A stretch of DNA of 64,000 nucleotides. It comes from an uncultured Fodinibius sp. GTDB taxonomy: Bacteria > Bacteroidota > Rhodothermia > Balneolales > Balneolaceae. Shown here in pieces: positions 1-8,710 of this stretch. Location: positions 682,001 to 746,000 of the forward strand of contig CAJXMW010000001.1 in NCBI GenBank assembly GCA_913056235.1, given 5' to 3'. The position numbers and the translations under genes were made by a program. Each line of letters opens with the position of its first letter. Position 1 is the stretch's first letter. A model generated the notes under the pieces. That model was not told the DNA's origin. It did no database searches and saw only the letters and a program-made list of their open reading frames with translations.

Positions 1-2
1 AG

Positions 3-50
3 CTGGATGATATCTCCCAGCTCCCGGACTTCCTAAACCGCAGCGAGTAA
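3..50 (+). CDS. 3' end of a CDS cut by the window edge
   Basis: An open frame runs from the first bases to a TAA at 48-50 and would encode the C-terminal residues LDDISQLPDFLNRSE. The acidic, polar composition fits a soluble protein C-terminus. Too little is present to name a family, and the frame could be chance. Confidence 0.35.
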   Translation: MDDISQLPDFLNRSE

Positions 51-157
51 CAAATACTGATTTAGCGAGGAGGTTTGAAAAGGTAATCCATGGTAGGGTT
101 TGTCACAATCCTGTCGTTTTGAACGATCTATTAGAAATACCGTTTCACGGAGAATAA

Positions 158-262
158 TCACAACAATTTGGCCTTCATCTCGGGCACTTTCGCTGTATAG
201 GGATGATCCTCGGAAAGGGTAAAATCAATTTGTTTGGGATAGTCAACACTGGCGAATTGCAT
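158..262 (-). pseudogene. Remnant of a second DUF72 gene (N-terminus only)
   Basis: A 34-codon minus-strand frame begins MQFASVDYPKQIDF and continues with TLSEDHPYTAKVPE before a TGA. It is clearly paralogous to the first 30 residues of the intact DUF72 protein next door, which begins MKFGSVNNPGDIDF and continues SLPDDHPDTAQLL. The rest of the gene is absent, so this is the 5' stub of a tandem copy that was deleted or truncated. It lies about 100 bp downstream of the intact copy on the same strand. No other coding signal is visible in 51-366. Confidence 0.75.
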
Positions 263-366
263 AACGAATCCTGTTAAAGAATGGATGGATGCTATACAAT
301 CAATAGAATAAAACCGGAGGTCTGATAATCTCAATCAGTTAAAATTTGTGGCCTCTTGCAGAAGCA

Positions 367-1266
367 TTAGAACAGATCGCCTTGGTTTCCGCCATTTCCA
401 CCGATATTCGGAACCTTCAGATCCGTTTCCAGCCTGTCATTCATATTTTTGATGAAATGTGCGGCCAACTCGGGGGATTTTTCCTCCTTATTCTGGTGGA
501 CAAAAAAGTGAATATTACCCAATCCCTGGTTGGTCCATTTCTCCAGCCGATCCACCCAGTCGTCGAGCCGAGTAAAATCACTTTCGTGATTGGCCCCCAC
601 GTATCGAATAAACACCTCGTTATTGGTAGGACGCATGTGCAGCAGGTCGCGCCGCCCGGCCGTGTCGGTAATCACATTGGCTACCTTGTGTTCTTCGAGC
701 AATGCGTATAGATCCTCCGCAACGTCCTCATCGCCAAACCAGTCGGGATGGCGAAATTCGATAGCCAGCGGCAACTCCTTCGGCCAGTATTCCACAAAAT
801 TCTGAACGCGATTAAAATATTTAGGCGCAAACTTGCCGCGCAACTGAAGAAAGATCGTCCCTAGTTTTTCTTTGAAATGAATAATGCTGTCATAATAATC
901 GTCAACGGCACTTTCGATGTCGTTCAACCATTTCAGGTGGCTGATATAGCGATTCACTTTGGGAAAGAATCGAAAGTTCTCCGGAACCCGGCTGTGCCAG
1001 TCGGCAATCTGATCAGCATCAAAGGTATTATAAAAGGTAGCGTTCAGCTCTACCGAGTTAAATTGCTGTCCGTAATATTTCAGTTTGTCGCCGGTGCCCT
1101 TGGGATAGAGGCTATTCAGATCTTTGGGATTCCATTTTGCGCATCCCACAAAAACGCTGGGGACATCCACGTTCTCATATTGCGATAACAGTTGTGCTGT
1201 GTCCGGGTGATCGTCGGGGAGGGAAAAGTCGATATCTCCAGGATTATTTACACTGCCAAACTTCAT
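367..1266 (-). CDS. DUF72 domain protein (YecE family)
   Basis: A 299-residue soluble protein. The family shows a TIM-barrel-like fold of unproven function and is widespread in bacteria and archaea. The recognisable segment starts near residue 37 with VFVGCAKWNPKDL, followed by the N-SVELNATFYNTF block around 70-84 that is characteristic of DUF72; later blocks include FFPKVNRYISHLKWL and LAIEFRHPDWF. Length is normal for the family. It starts at an ATG. A truncated paralogue of its N-terminus lies immediately downstream. Family assignment is secure; the biochemical role is unknown. Confidence 0.9.
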   Translation of the reverse strand: MKFGSVNNPGDIDFSLPDDHPDTAQLLSQYENVDVPSVFVGCAKWNPKDLNSLYPKGTGDKLKYYGQQFNSVELNATFYNTFDADQIADWHSRVPENFRFFPKVNRYISHLKWLNDIESAVDDYYDSIIHFKEKLGTIFLQLRGKFAPKYFNRVQNFVEYWPKELPLAIEFRHPDWFGDEDVAEDLYALLEEHKVANVITDTAGRRDLLHMRPTNNEVFIRYVGANHESDFTRLDDWVDRLEKWTNQGLGNIHFFVHQNKEEKSPELAAHFIKNMNDRLETDLKVPNIGGNGGNQGDLF

Positions 1267-1364
1267 AAAAATATGATCTGGTTTTAAAAATTATGCAAAG
1301 AAAAAGTACAATTTTACATTCAAAATATCCTCAGTCCAAATCCAGAAATCCCGAAAAAGTCGGG

Positions 1365-1387
1365 ACACGGTAAGTTCAGGATGACAC
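1365..1387 (+). repeat. Dispersed intergenic repeat, copy 1
   Basis: The sequence ACACGGTAAGTTCAGGATGA followed by CAC recurs at 23095-23117 with two substitutions. Shorter matches to the TTCAGGATGACAC core occur at 15137 and 26285. This copy lies just after the stop codon of a minus-strand gene, as does copy 2 downstream of purM. Confidence 0.6.
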
Positions 1388-1393
1388 AAAGTT

Positions 1394-2389
1394 TTACTTA
1401 AACAAATTAAGCAGTCCGCCGGTATGCCAGAACAATACGTTATCGGTTGGCTCAAAAATTCCCTTCCGACTGTAATCCACCAGCGCCGCAGCGGCCTTGG
1501 CCGTGTAGACGGGATCCAGGGTAATACCCTCTACATCCAAAAAGGCCTTGGTAACATTCGCCGACAGCTCTGTGGGAATGCCATATCCTTCGCCAACGTA
1601 GCTGTCATCAATATTAAGCTCCTCGGCGGTGATCGGGGCATCAAGGCCAATCCGCTCGATCATCGGTTGAGTTGCACTTAGTATCGACTCTTTTATCTTT
1701 TCAGGCGGATCATCCGCGCTGATGCCATAAACCGGCATATCGTGGAGTCCGAACAGGCGTTTGCCCACTTCCAGTCCGGCCGTGGTGCCACCGGAAGAGC
1801 AGGCGTGAATAATGGCATCAAACTGCATACCAATCTCTTGCTGCTGTGCCTGCAGCTCATCCACCGCGTTGACAAATCCCCACGAGCCAATCTCGTTGGA
1901 AGCACCCAGCGGGATAATGTAAGGCTGTTTGCCCTCATCCTTCAATTCGTCTGCAATTTTCTCCATGGTAGGCTGGCGTTCATCGCGGCTGTCCACATAT
2001 TCGATAGAAACTCCCATCAGCTCATTAATTCGCGGATTGCCGACCATCTTCTCCGGCTTTTCGCCGCTCTGCACCAGGATGCAATCCAGCCCCAGCCGCC
2101 GGCTCACTTGACCCGTAATACGCGCATGATTGGAATGGACGCCACCGCAGGTGATAATGGTGTCGGCGTTGTGAGCACGCGCATCCGCCATTGAGTACTC
2201 CAGCTTGCGCAGCTTGTTGCCCCATACCAGAGAGCCGATAAAATCATCGCGCTTGATATACAAGTTCGGCAAATTAGGATATACCTTATCCAGCCGATCA
2301 CAGGTTTCAATCGGCGTTTGCAGATTTGATAGGCTTATTTTCTCTATGGATTTAAATCGCTCGATCGCTTCGCTGTTATTCGAGATCAC
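1394..2389 (-). CDS. PLP-dependent D-cysteine desulfhydrase / ACC deaminase family
   Basis: A 331-residue fold-type II PLP enzyme. The family degrades D-cysteine to pyruvate, H2S and ammonia, or deaminates 1-aminocyclopropane-1-carboxylate; sequence alone does not decide which. The PLP-lysine segment is visible as WGNKLRKLEY (residues 56-65), followed by TCGGVHSNHARITGQVSRRLGL near 79-100, where the serine and asparagine of the SNH motif contact cofactor and carboxylate. A glycine-rich stretch (CSSGGTTAGLEVG) binds the PLP phosphate. The start is a GTG that overlaps the 3' end of the upstream serine hydrolase gene by 14 bp, so the two are translationally coupled or at least co-transcribed. 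Confidence 0.85.
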   Translation of the reverse strand: MISNNSEAIERFKSIEKISLSNLQTPIETCDRLDKVYPNLPNLYIKRDDFIGSLVWGNKLRKLEYSMADARAHNADTIITCGGVHSNHARITGQVSRRLGLDCILVQSGEKPEKMVGNPRINELMGVSIEYVDSRDERQPTMEKIADELKDEGKQPYIIPLGASNEIGSWGFVNAVDELQAQQQEIGMQFDAIIHACSSGGTTAGLEVGKRLFGLHDMPVYGISADDPPEKIKESILSATQPMIERIGLDAPITAEELNIDDSYVGEGYGIPTELSANVTKAFLDVEGITLDPVYTAKAAAALVDYSRKGIFEPTDNVLFWHTGGLLNLFK

Positions 2390-3557
2390 TCATCTCCGCA
2401 AAAATATTCTCCAAAATATACTCATTCATTTCTCTGTCCAGCTTGCGCGTTTGTCCCCAGTTGTTGTAGGCCACCACGTACGCCGCATTCTTGGCCGGCG
2501 CCAGGTAGATGTGAGAGATAAAGCCGTTCTGCCCACCACTGTGGCTAATCAGTCGCATACCGAAAGCATCACTTACAAAAAAGGAGAGCCCCATTTGACG
2601 TGCTGAAATATTTTCCCGCCCATCCGCATCAGGCTTTATTTCAATCTGTGGCTGAAACATCTCTTCGATGGATGAGCGCTTCAGCACGTGCTCATAATCT
2701 CCTTGCTCTCCATTGCCCAGCAGAAAATTCAGGTAGTTGATCATATCGGGGATGGGTGCGCTCAATCCGCCGTTGGAAGCCGTGATTCCAGTGTTCAGAT
2801 CAAAACGCGCCTCTTTATAAGTGCTGTCCTCCTGCAAAAAGTAGCTGTGCGAAAGATGCTCGAGCAGGTGATAGGGCGTCTTATCAAAATAGCTGCGGTC
2901 CATATCCAGCGGCTCCAGGATATTCTTCTCCACGTAATACTCGTAATCGTCCTTGGTGATCAGCTCGATAATGCGTCCCAGGAAAATGACGCCGGGGTTT
3001 GAATAACTCCACTTGCTGCCCGGGGCAAACTTGATATCGGTATAGGGAAACATTGCCACGAGCTGCTCCCAGTGTTGCGGCTCATGCGGGTGCCACGCCT
3101 TGTCGCCACCCCACGGCCAGGTAGGACCTCGAAAACCAGCAGAATGCGTCATCAGATGTCGGATTGTAATTTCATCCATGGAACCGTACTCGTTGTGTAC
3201 CTCCCGTAACTTGGGGATGTACTTCGTGACCGGATCATCCAGCGAAAGCTTGCCCCTGTCACGCAGCTGCATGATGGCAATGCCGGTAAATGTTTTCGTA
3301 ATAGAAGCCCAGTGAAAGATCGTCTGATCATCAATCGGCTCCTTCATCTCCAAGTTTGCCAGCCCGTAGTTTGAGCGGTAAACCTGCGTTCCGTCCCGGA
3401 TGATAGCCAGCGAGCTGCCCACCACCTGGTGCTCTTCGGCTTTGTTGTGATAAAACTCGGTGAGCTCTGCTTTTTTCTGATTGGATAGCTGCTGGCCATA
3501 GGCTATCGCGCCAGCATAAAATGTAATGATAAATAATAGCGTCAGTCGGCGAAGCAT
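2376..3557 (-). CDS. Secreted serine hydrolase, beta-lactamase (class C) fold
   Basis: A 393-residue beta-lactamase/D-Ala-D-Ala carboxypeptidase-like hydrolase, probably periplasmic. I place the start at the ATG at 3557, because it gives a clean signal peptide (MLRRLTLLFIITFYAGAIAYG) and has AGGA about ten bases upstream; a longer TTG start at 3584 is less likely. The catalytic S-x-x-K is HWASITKTF (S85, K88), the Y-x-N motif is KWSYSNPG and the third motif is HSGGQNG, so all active-site motifs are present. The substrate cannot be told from sequence. Its 3' end overlaps the desulfhydrase gene. Confidence 0.88.
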   Translation of the reverse strand: MLRRLTLLFIITFYAGAIAYGQQLSNQKKAELTEFYHNKAEEHQVVGSSLAIIRDGTQVYRSNYGLANLEMKEPIDDQTIFHWASITKTFTGIAIMQLRDRGKLSLDDPVTKYIPKLREVHNEYGSMDEITIRHLMTHSAGFRGPTWPWGGDKAWHPHEPQHWEQLVAMFPYTDIKFAPGSKWSYSNPGVIFLGRIIELITKDDYEYYVEKNILEPLDMDRSYFDKTPYHLLEHLSHSYFLQEDSTYKEARFDLNTGITASNGGLSAPIPDMINYLNFLLGNGEQGDYEHVLKRSSIEEMFQPQIEIKPDADGRENISARQMGLSFFVSDAFGMRLISHSGGQNGFISHIYLAPAKNAAYVVAYNNWGQTRKLDREMNEYILENIFAEMSDLE

Positions 3558-3694
3558 GTCAATTTTCCTAAATTCTCGATTCAATACCTTCTAAAAAAAA
3601 TAAAATATATACCGCTTTCCAGTCTGTTTCACTTGTGATTATGGCGCACGAATACCAACTTAGCATTAATTCACGTATCACAAAAAGGAGAGAT

Positions 3695-4123
3695 ATGAAT
3701 ACACCAGCAAAAAACACTACCTCTACATTGATCACTGCCCTTCGCTACCGGGATGCTTCTGCTGCCATAGAGTGGCTTTGTGATGCCTTTGGATTTGAAA
3801 AGCAACTCGTAGTTCCCGACGATAACGGCGCTATTGCCCATGCACAGCTTACCTTTGGCAACGGCATGATTATGGTCTCATCTGTACAAGACACCGAATT
3901 TGCCAAACATATGAAACAACCAGATGAAGTCAACGGAGCAGAAACACAGTCGATCTATATTATCGTCAACGATGCCGACCAGATCTACGAGCGCGCCAAA
4001 GCGGAAGGGGCTGAAATCATCATCGATATTAAAGATGAAGACTACGGCGGACGCAGTTTTAGCTGCCGCGATCCAGAAGGCCATATCTGGACGCTGGGTA
4101 CCTACGATCCGTGGGAAATGTAG
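3695..4123 (+). CDS. VOC (glyoxalase/bleomycin-resistance) family protein
   Basis: A 142-residue vicinal-oxygen-chelate protein of the PhnB/YdeI-like glyoxalase type. The ATG at 3695 is preceded by AAAAGGAG at 3683-3690, which decides this start over the upstream in-frame ATG at 3635. Recognisable elements are the initial beta-alpha unit LITALRYRDASAAIEWLCDAFGF, the AHAQLTFGNGMIMV block, and the C-terminal YGGRSFSCRDPEGHIWTLGTYDP block with the metal-ligand glutamate. The substrate is unknown. It stands alone and is divergent from the serine hydrolase gene. Confidence 0.88.
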   Translation: MNTPAKNTTSTLITALRYRDASAAIEWLCDAFGFEKQLVVPDDNGAIAHAQLTFGNGMIMVSSVQDTEFAKHMKQPDEVNGAETQSIYIIVNDADQIYERAKAEGAEIIIDIKDEDYGGRSFSCRDPEGHIWTLGTYDPWEM

Positions 4124-4296
4124 AACAGAGATACGTCAAACGAATTCAGCGAATAAATCGACTTCTGCTTGACTATCCAGCACATAACTCTAAATATCAG
4201 GCAAAAATTTTGCGGCTATTGAACAATAAATTAGCAACAAAATTTCGTGATTTGTGGTGTAAGTAATAAAGCACAAAAAATAAAATGGAGGGTGGT

Positions 4297-4686
4297 ATGA
4301 ATCACAAAGAAACATTCTTAAAAGAACTAAACGAAACCTTTGCAAAAGGTGATATTGGAACTATCCTCGATAATGTAACAGATGACATCCGGTGGGAAAT
4401 CATCGGAGATACTATTATTGAAGGCAAGGAAGCCTTTACCCAGATTCTGCTTGAGATGGAAAGTGAAGGACCGGTGGAGCTATCTATCAGAAACATCATT
4501 ACCCATGGTGAAATGGCCTCCGTGGATGGCACAATGACTTCCCGAAAGGGTAAGAGCTACGGGTTTTGCGATGTATACAGGCTGGAGGGATACAAAAATC
4601 CGAAGGTCAAAGAAATGACTTCGTATATACGTGAGCTAAAGGGAGAAACAAAACCACAACGACCAACAGAAGGTACACTGCGATGA
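4297..4686 (+). CDS. NTF2/SnoaL-like protein
   Basis: A 129-residue small alpha+beta-barrel protein. GGAGGGTGG ends just before the ATG at 4297, so I use that start rather than 4285. The pattern FLKELNETFAKGDIGTILDNVTDDIRWEIIGD is the usual opening of SnoaL-like proteins: a helix, then the residues that line the pocket. A C-terminal basic tail extends beyond the fold. Members include isomerases and many proteins of unknown role; no catalytic residue pair can be assigned here. A second, unrelated SnoaL-like gene lies at 14586. Confidence 0.75.
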   Translation: MNHKETFLKELNETFAKGDIGTILDNVTDDIRWEIIGDTIIEGKEAFTQILLEMESEGPVELSIRNIITHGEMASVDGTMTSRKGKSYGFCDVYRLEGYKNPKVKEMTSYIRELKGETKPQRPTEGTLR

Positions 4687-4894
4687 AAAGATAAGGCTTG
4701 ATGTAAAAACAAAAGATATTGTAATCGCGCGTACTTTTTGTGCGCTGTCAAAAGGGGAAAGATTGAAATACTCTGGCCGACCTTTTCTAGGATATCTATA
4801 TCCCAACCAGTGAAATAGATTTTAATATCTCGGGCTGTCCTTTCTGGTATAGCACGAAATAAAATTACTCAGCCTGTAACAGTCCCGCCCTGTA

Positions 4895-5332
4895 TCACTC
4901 ATTACGCGCCAACAATGGATGCCGGTAGGTTGCGGCCAGTCCCAAAATGCCGGCTAAAAGCAAGATCCCCGGTGCCAGCAGTGGATGGGACCCTTTCATG
5001 GCTGGCCATATAGATTCCATTAACCCATAGGAAGGATTTATTTCACGGACAAACGACAGGTTACTGCTGAAATGGAAATAGACACCGACAAAGCTGGTCA
5101 GCGCTAGTAAAACCATCACCCAACGCAAGATTTTTAACGAAGTAATCCCCGGACTGAACCACGCCCCCGCAACCGCCAGTAATCCAATACCTGAAACCAC
5201 AAACGGAATCCACTGCAGCAGCTCTTCGGTATGCTCGAGCAGTATCAGTTCAAAGGGAGTGACTACTAACGTAACAGCCACCACGCCCAGCAAAAACCGG
5301 CGCAACTGCTGTGTAATATCAGGTTCATTCAT
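4895..5332 (-). CDS. Four-helix integral membrane protein, unknown
   Basis: A 145-residue protein with four hydrophobic segments (about 10-32, 40-60, 70-88 and 118-137). I do not recognise a family. Its ATG lies five bases after the stop of the upstream HhH lipoprotein gene, so the two are almost certainly one transcription unit. The conserved-looking loop between helices 3 and 4 (SNLSFVREINPSYG) would face outside if the N-terminus is cytoplasmic. Confidence 0.7.
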   Translation of the reverse strand: MNEPDITQQLRRFLLGVVAVTLVVTPFELILLEHTEELLQWIPFVVSGIGLLAVAGAWFSPGITSLKILRWVMVLLALTSFVGVYFHFSSNLSFVREINPSYGLMESIWPAMKGSHPLLAPGILLLAGILGLAATYRHPLLARNE

Positions 5333-5337
5333 AAATC

Positions 5338-5850
5338 TTATTCAGACTTCATATAAGACTTAGCCGTAGCCAACTCTTCCTCACTGATGTATGAATTAAG
5401 TGCATCAAAGAAAGCCTGGTTGCTTTTATACGGACGTCCTGCCGCCAACTTGTCGGCCTCAGCTTTTTCCAGACCCGGAATCTGCATCAACGTAGATACA
5501 TCGCTGTCGTTGCGGTGGATAGGTACAAAAATATACTGCTCATAGGCCGCTACTCGACTTGAATCCACATACTTGCCGATCTCTTTGCGGAACTGATTGA
5601 TGCTTACATACGGGCGATATTCCTCAAATTCATGTACCATGTTGTCGCCCACATTGGGGATGGTTTTGAATGCGTCTTCACCAGCGGTGTTCATATTCAG
5701 CTTGGCCGTGGGAGCCGATGCCGTATCTGCCTGCATCGTGGAGGTATTCTCAGAACTAGACTCTTTCTCCGTATTGCCGCCACAAGCTACAACAGTAGCC
5801 ATCAGCAACACCAATAATACTCCTGTAATTTTGTTCTCAATAATCTTCAT
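5338..5850 (-). CDS. Lipoprotein with tandem helix-hairpin-helix motifs
   Basis: A 170-residue exported lipoprotein. The signal peptide ends in a lipobox (ATVVAC, Cys23) followed by a Ser/Thr-rich linker. Two ComEA-like HhH units follow: KLNMNTAGEDAFKTIPNVGD (about 50-70) and LMQIPGLEKAEADKLAAGRP (about 120-140). HhH motifs usually bind DNA backbone; on an exported lipoprotein they may instead be a structural protein-interaction module. It is the first gene of a two-gene unit with the membrane protein at 4895. Confidence 0.78.
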   Translation of the reverse strand: MKIIENKITGVLLVLLMATVVACGGNTEKESSSENTSTMQADTASAPTAKLNMNTAGEDAFKTIPNVGDNMVHEFEEYRPYVSINQFRKEIGKYVDSSRVAAYEQYIFVPIHRNDSDVSTLMQIPGLEKAEADKLAAGRPYKSNQAFFDALNSYISEEELATAKSYMKSE

Positions 5851-5943
5851 AACAATATGATAAATCCTGATTTATTAGTTATCGAATTAAGGAAGAAGAA
5901 TATAAGTGATAGATCGAAATACTAATAATATCATTTTGTCCCC

Positions 5944-6366
5944 TTACTGAACTTCTCGGGGATGCTCCTCATCCACGCTCACATATGTGGCAATAGCCCA
6001 GGCAATGCCTCCCGGAATTCCACCGGCCGCAAGCTGGTAAACAGACAGCAATAATATGATAACAGCTGCCTGAGCATTCTTGGGAACCTCGGCTACAAAA
6101 TAGAAGGGGTGTATAGAGATCGGCAGCGTAGTTATTACCAGTAAGATCGCAAGCGTAAACAGAATCCACGATTTGATACTTCGTCCCTCTACGGTATAGC
6201 TCAGTCCCGCCAACGATATATTGGGCAGAAATATAACTACAAGAATAATTAGCCCGGCTGTTACCGAAGCACTGGTCTCTTGCCAGGGTTCAATTTCAAA
6301 AAAGATCATCGCCAGCTGTACAATCAAACTTAGCACAACAACTGTTCGTGATATTTTAGGCAGCAC
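5944..6366 (-). CDS. Four-helix membrane protein, unknown
   Basis: A 140-residue protein with a GTG start and four hydrophobic segments (about 8-26, 34-58, 66-86 and 98-130). No family recognised. It sits in a run of three small membrane or lipoprotein genes on the minus strand (6408, 5944, 5338-4895), which suggests a locus of envelope-related small proteins, but nothing in sequence gives a function. Confidence 0.65.
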   Translation of the reverse strand: MLPKISRTVVVLSLIVQLAMIFFEIEPWQETSASVTAGLIILVVIFLPNISLAGLSYTVEGRSIKSWILFTLAILLVITTLPISIHPFYFVAEVPKNAQAAVIILLLSVYQLAAGGIPGGIAWAIATYVSVDEEHPREVQ

Positions 6367-6407
6367 CCAGGATCTGTTAAAGCAATTTTGAACACATAAT
6401 TGGAAGG

Positions 6408-6605
6408 CTAAACGGTAGGCATTTGAAGGACAGTATAGATTAGGAATCCAATGGCTATAACCACCTGAATAAGGATACTAATCCAGTATCGCTTATAATC
6501 TTCTTGCCTATGTGCAAAACCGGATGGAGATAATGAGTATCCCGAAATGAGTTGAATGGCACCCCCTACAAGGGTAATCAAAGCAACGTAATATACGATT
6601 GTCAT
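6408..6605 (-). CDS. Small two-helix membrane protein, unknown
   Basis: A 65-residue protein starting at the ATG at 6605 (MTIVYYVALITLVGGAIQLI). Two hydrophobic segments flank a polar loop with a basic patch (HRQEDYKRYW). The start at 6605 is preferred because the longer frame adds an unlikely tryptophan-rich leader. Not recognised. Confidence 0.5.
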   Translation of the reverse strand: MTIVYYVALITLVGGAIQLISGYSLSPSGFAHRQEDYKRYWISILIQVVIAIGFLIYTVLQMPTV

Positions 6606-6796
6606 AATGTGGACTCTTATTATTTGAACCCACCATAGCCCAAAGATCAAAAGAAATACATTCTTGCAAACGACTGCAAGTTAATGATTAACTAAACTAT
6701 TCACCCAGTGCTTGCCACCCACCCCAGTTCCCGGTAATTGGATATCAAATCCGTGGAATCCGCTTTTCCAACAATGTTGGTTAGCTGAATTAAAAT

Positions 6797-7588
6797 TTAA
6801 GAGTATGTGCGATTGGCATACTCAGCCGGGGGTTCACCTACAATAGATTTAAAATCGTTGATAAAATGCGACTGGTCAACATAGCCCAGATCCTGAGACA
6901 GCTCTGCCAGGTCAGTTTCACCGTTTTCGGCCAGCTCACCAACCACCTCGTGCAGTCGGTACCTCTTGATTACCCACTTGGGCGAAACGCCAACGTACCG
7001 TTTAAAAACCCGCTGCAGCGTACGCTTGCTGATCTCAAATCGCTCTGCTAACTGCTCCACTTCAATGAGTGACTTGTTGTCGATCACCGCATCGATTATC
7101 TGGTTGATAAGCTGCACACACTCGTCTTCTTCCCGGGGACGAAAACTCCGGATAAAGCATTCAGCACGTTTTACCATCTGCCCTTTATCATCAGGAGTCA
7201 GAATATAGTTCTCAAGACTTTGGAGTTCCACATCAAAGACTTTGTCCACGGCAATCATCTCATCCGAAAAGGAGGCAATGGATGATTTCATAAAAGGGTA
7301 AAAACCTCCTGGCCGAAACCTGATACCCAGAACTTTTCCTTGACCTTTGATAGTTCGGCTGAATTTGCTGGTGACGACTCCGTATATTTTCGTATTGTTC
7401 TTCTCAAAAGCCAGATGCACTGAGGGATAGGCCAGTATATCCTGCTGAAAAGTCCCCTCACCGAGATCCCATTCCACAATCCAGAAGTGCTCGATAAAAA
7501 ATGCGAGATCCTCGGATGGCATAAACCGCGACAACCGAAACTGCTTCTCTTCTTCGCTGGGATCGAGAATTTCTTTGGGCGTAGCCAT
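6797..7588 (-). CDS. AraC-family transcriptional regulator
   Basis: A 263-residue regulator. The N-terminal part (about 10-150, with FRLSRFMPSEDLAFFIEHFWIVEWD) is the sensor domain common in short AraC regulators. The C-terminal two-HTH domain covers about 165-260: the first helix pair is VEQLAERFEISKRTLQRVFKRYVGVSPK, and the second ends in LAELSQDLGYVDQSHFINDFK, the AraC signature. The DUF3224 remnant is divergently placed on its upstream side, so that broken gene may once have been a target. The ligand is unknown. Confidence 0.88.
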   Translation of the reverse strand: MATPKEILDPSEEEKQFRLSRFMPSEDLAFFIEHFWIVEWDLGEGTFQQDILAYPSVHLAFEKNNTKIYGVVTSKFSRTIKGQGKVLGIRFRPGGFYPFMKSSIASFSDEMIAVDKVFDVELQSLENYILTPDDKGQMVKRAECFIRSFRPREEDECVQLINQIIDAVIDNKSLIEVEQLAERFEISKRTLQRVFKRYVGVSPKWVIKRYRLHEVVGELAENGETDLAELSQDLGYVDQSHFINDFKSIVGEPPAEYANRTYS

Positions 7589-7771
7589 AAGTTTGTCGCG
7601 TTTTTACAATACGTATTTGTAAGCAACCGCTATATTTACTTGAAGTCAAGATTTGAATCATAAAAATCACTAGCTTACATATAACATTATGGATAACCAG
7701 ATAAGCTGATCGTTTAAAATCGAAAGCTGGACCCAAAACTAGGAGTAGCCAGTGCTAAACAAACCTAATCT

Positions 7772-8050
7772 GGCGCCCTCGAAGCCAAGAGTGAGCTAAA
7801 ATACCTTATCACAACCTTAGATAAAGAATTCAGTCGCTTTATCGTTACAGAACAGGTTGTCGGTAAGCTGGAGGGTCGCAGCGGAAGTTTTGTTCTAACC
7901 CACGAGGGAACACACAACAATGGCACGGCCCAATCAAACTTCAAAATTGTGGCCGATTCAAGAACCAAAGACCTCAAGGGAATCCATGGCAAAGGATCAT
8001 TCAAGACTACCCACGAGAAGGCGACCTTTACACTGGAGTATGATAATTGA
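7772..8050 (+). pseudogene. N-terminally truncated DUF3224 gene remnant
   Basis: The plus frame beginning GALEAKSELKYL after a TAA at 7766-7768 continues through IVTEQVVGKLEGRSGSFVLT and KGIHGKGSFKTTHEKATFTL to a TGA at 8048-8050. The GRSGSFVLxHxGT block and the closing HGKGSF...YTLEY-type strand are the DUF3224 signature. A full member is about 125-130 residues, so roughly the first third is missing and there is no start codon. The intact half has no stop codons, so loss is recent or the fragment is conserved. Confidence 0.7.
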
Positions 8051-8060
8051 ATAAGCGATA

Positions 8061-8117
8061 CCGTGCTACACAGAGATTCTTTGTGCATCTCAGCACCTAC
8101 TCTGTGGATCTTTGTAA
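8061..8117 (+). repeat. Remnant of a cacagag/ctctgtg-type intergenic repeat
   Basis: The stretch contains CTACACAGAGATTCTTTGTG, then CATCTCAGCACCTACTCTGTGGATCTTTGT in short-period form. This CACAGAG / CTCTGTG pattern resembles dispersed intergenic repeats seen in many bacterial genomes. A shorter trace (CACACAGAGAATCCTG) lies at 26189. Confidence 0.4.
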
Positions 8118-8141
8118 AACGTATTTTATAAATATAACACA

Positions 8142-8710
8142 ATGTCTGACAAGCCCATTTTCTTTGAAGGAACTACCGAATTCCGCAACTGGCTCCGGGA
8201 AAATCATAACACGGAAGAAGTGCTCCGGGTAGGCTATTACAAGGTAGCAACCGGCAAATCCAGCATGCGATGGGAGGAGTCGGTGCGCGAGGCGCCCTGC
8301 TTCGGATGGATTGACGGGCTACGCAAATCCATCGATAAAGGAACACTACAAGATCCGCTTTACACCGCGCAAACCCGATAGCCACTGGAGCAAAAAGAAT
8401 ATCAAAATAGTGGAAGGGCTGATCGAGGAGAGGCGGATGCGTCCGCCGGGCATGGAAGCTTTCAAACAGATGGATGAGGATAATGCCCGGCAGGCTTCCT
8501 ACGATCGAAAGGAAATAAAGCTCAAAAAAGAGTATGAACAACAGATCTGGGAAAGCGAGGAGGCTTGGACTTTCTTCCAGGAGGCTAGCGCCCGGCTACA
8601 CGCGTAATTCGGTCCACTGGGTAATGAGCGCCAAGCAGGAGAAAACGCGTCAGCAACGGCTAAAAATTCTGATCGAAGCCTACGCTGAAGGCAAGAAAAT
8701 CCACCACTGA
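8142..8710 (+). pseudogene. YdeI/OmpD-associated family gene broken by two frameshifts
   Basis: Frame 1 (8142 to about 8336) encodes the family N-terminus (FFEGTTEFRNWLRENH, then APCFGWIDGLRKSID). The continuation EHYKIRFTPRKPDSHWSKKN is in another frame, from about 8339 to 8600. The C-terminus, PGYTRNSVHWVMSAKQEKTR and KILIEAYAEGKKIHH, is in a third frame, ending at TGA 8708-8710. Each break is explained by one extra base: an A in the run at 8336-8338, and a G near 8591. Joined, the protein is about 190 residues, the full family length. Either a young pseudogene or two sequence errors; decay nearby favours the former. Confidence 0.85.

Noticed and set aside
4111-4266. A 51-codon plus frame (GTG start) with protein-like basic sequence after the VOC gene
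   Set aside because: It overlaps the VOC gene end, has no clear ribosome site and no recognised family; too short to support.
7765-8142. A 125-codon minus frame
   Set aside because: It is the antisense of the DUF3224 remnant, whose plus-strand reading matches a family.
8311-8607. Separate gene starting at 8311
   Set aside because: It is the middle part of the frameshifted YdeI-like gene, not an independent gene.
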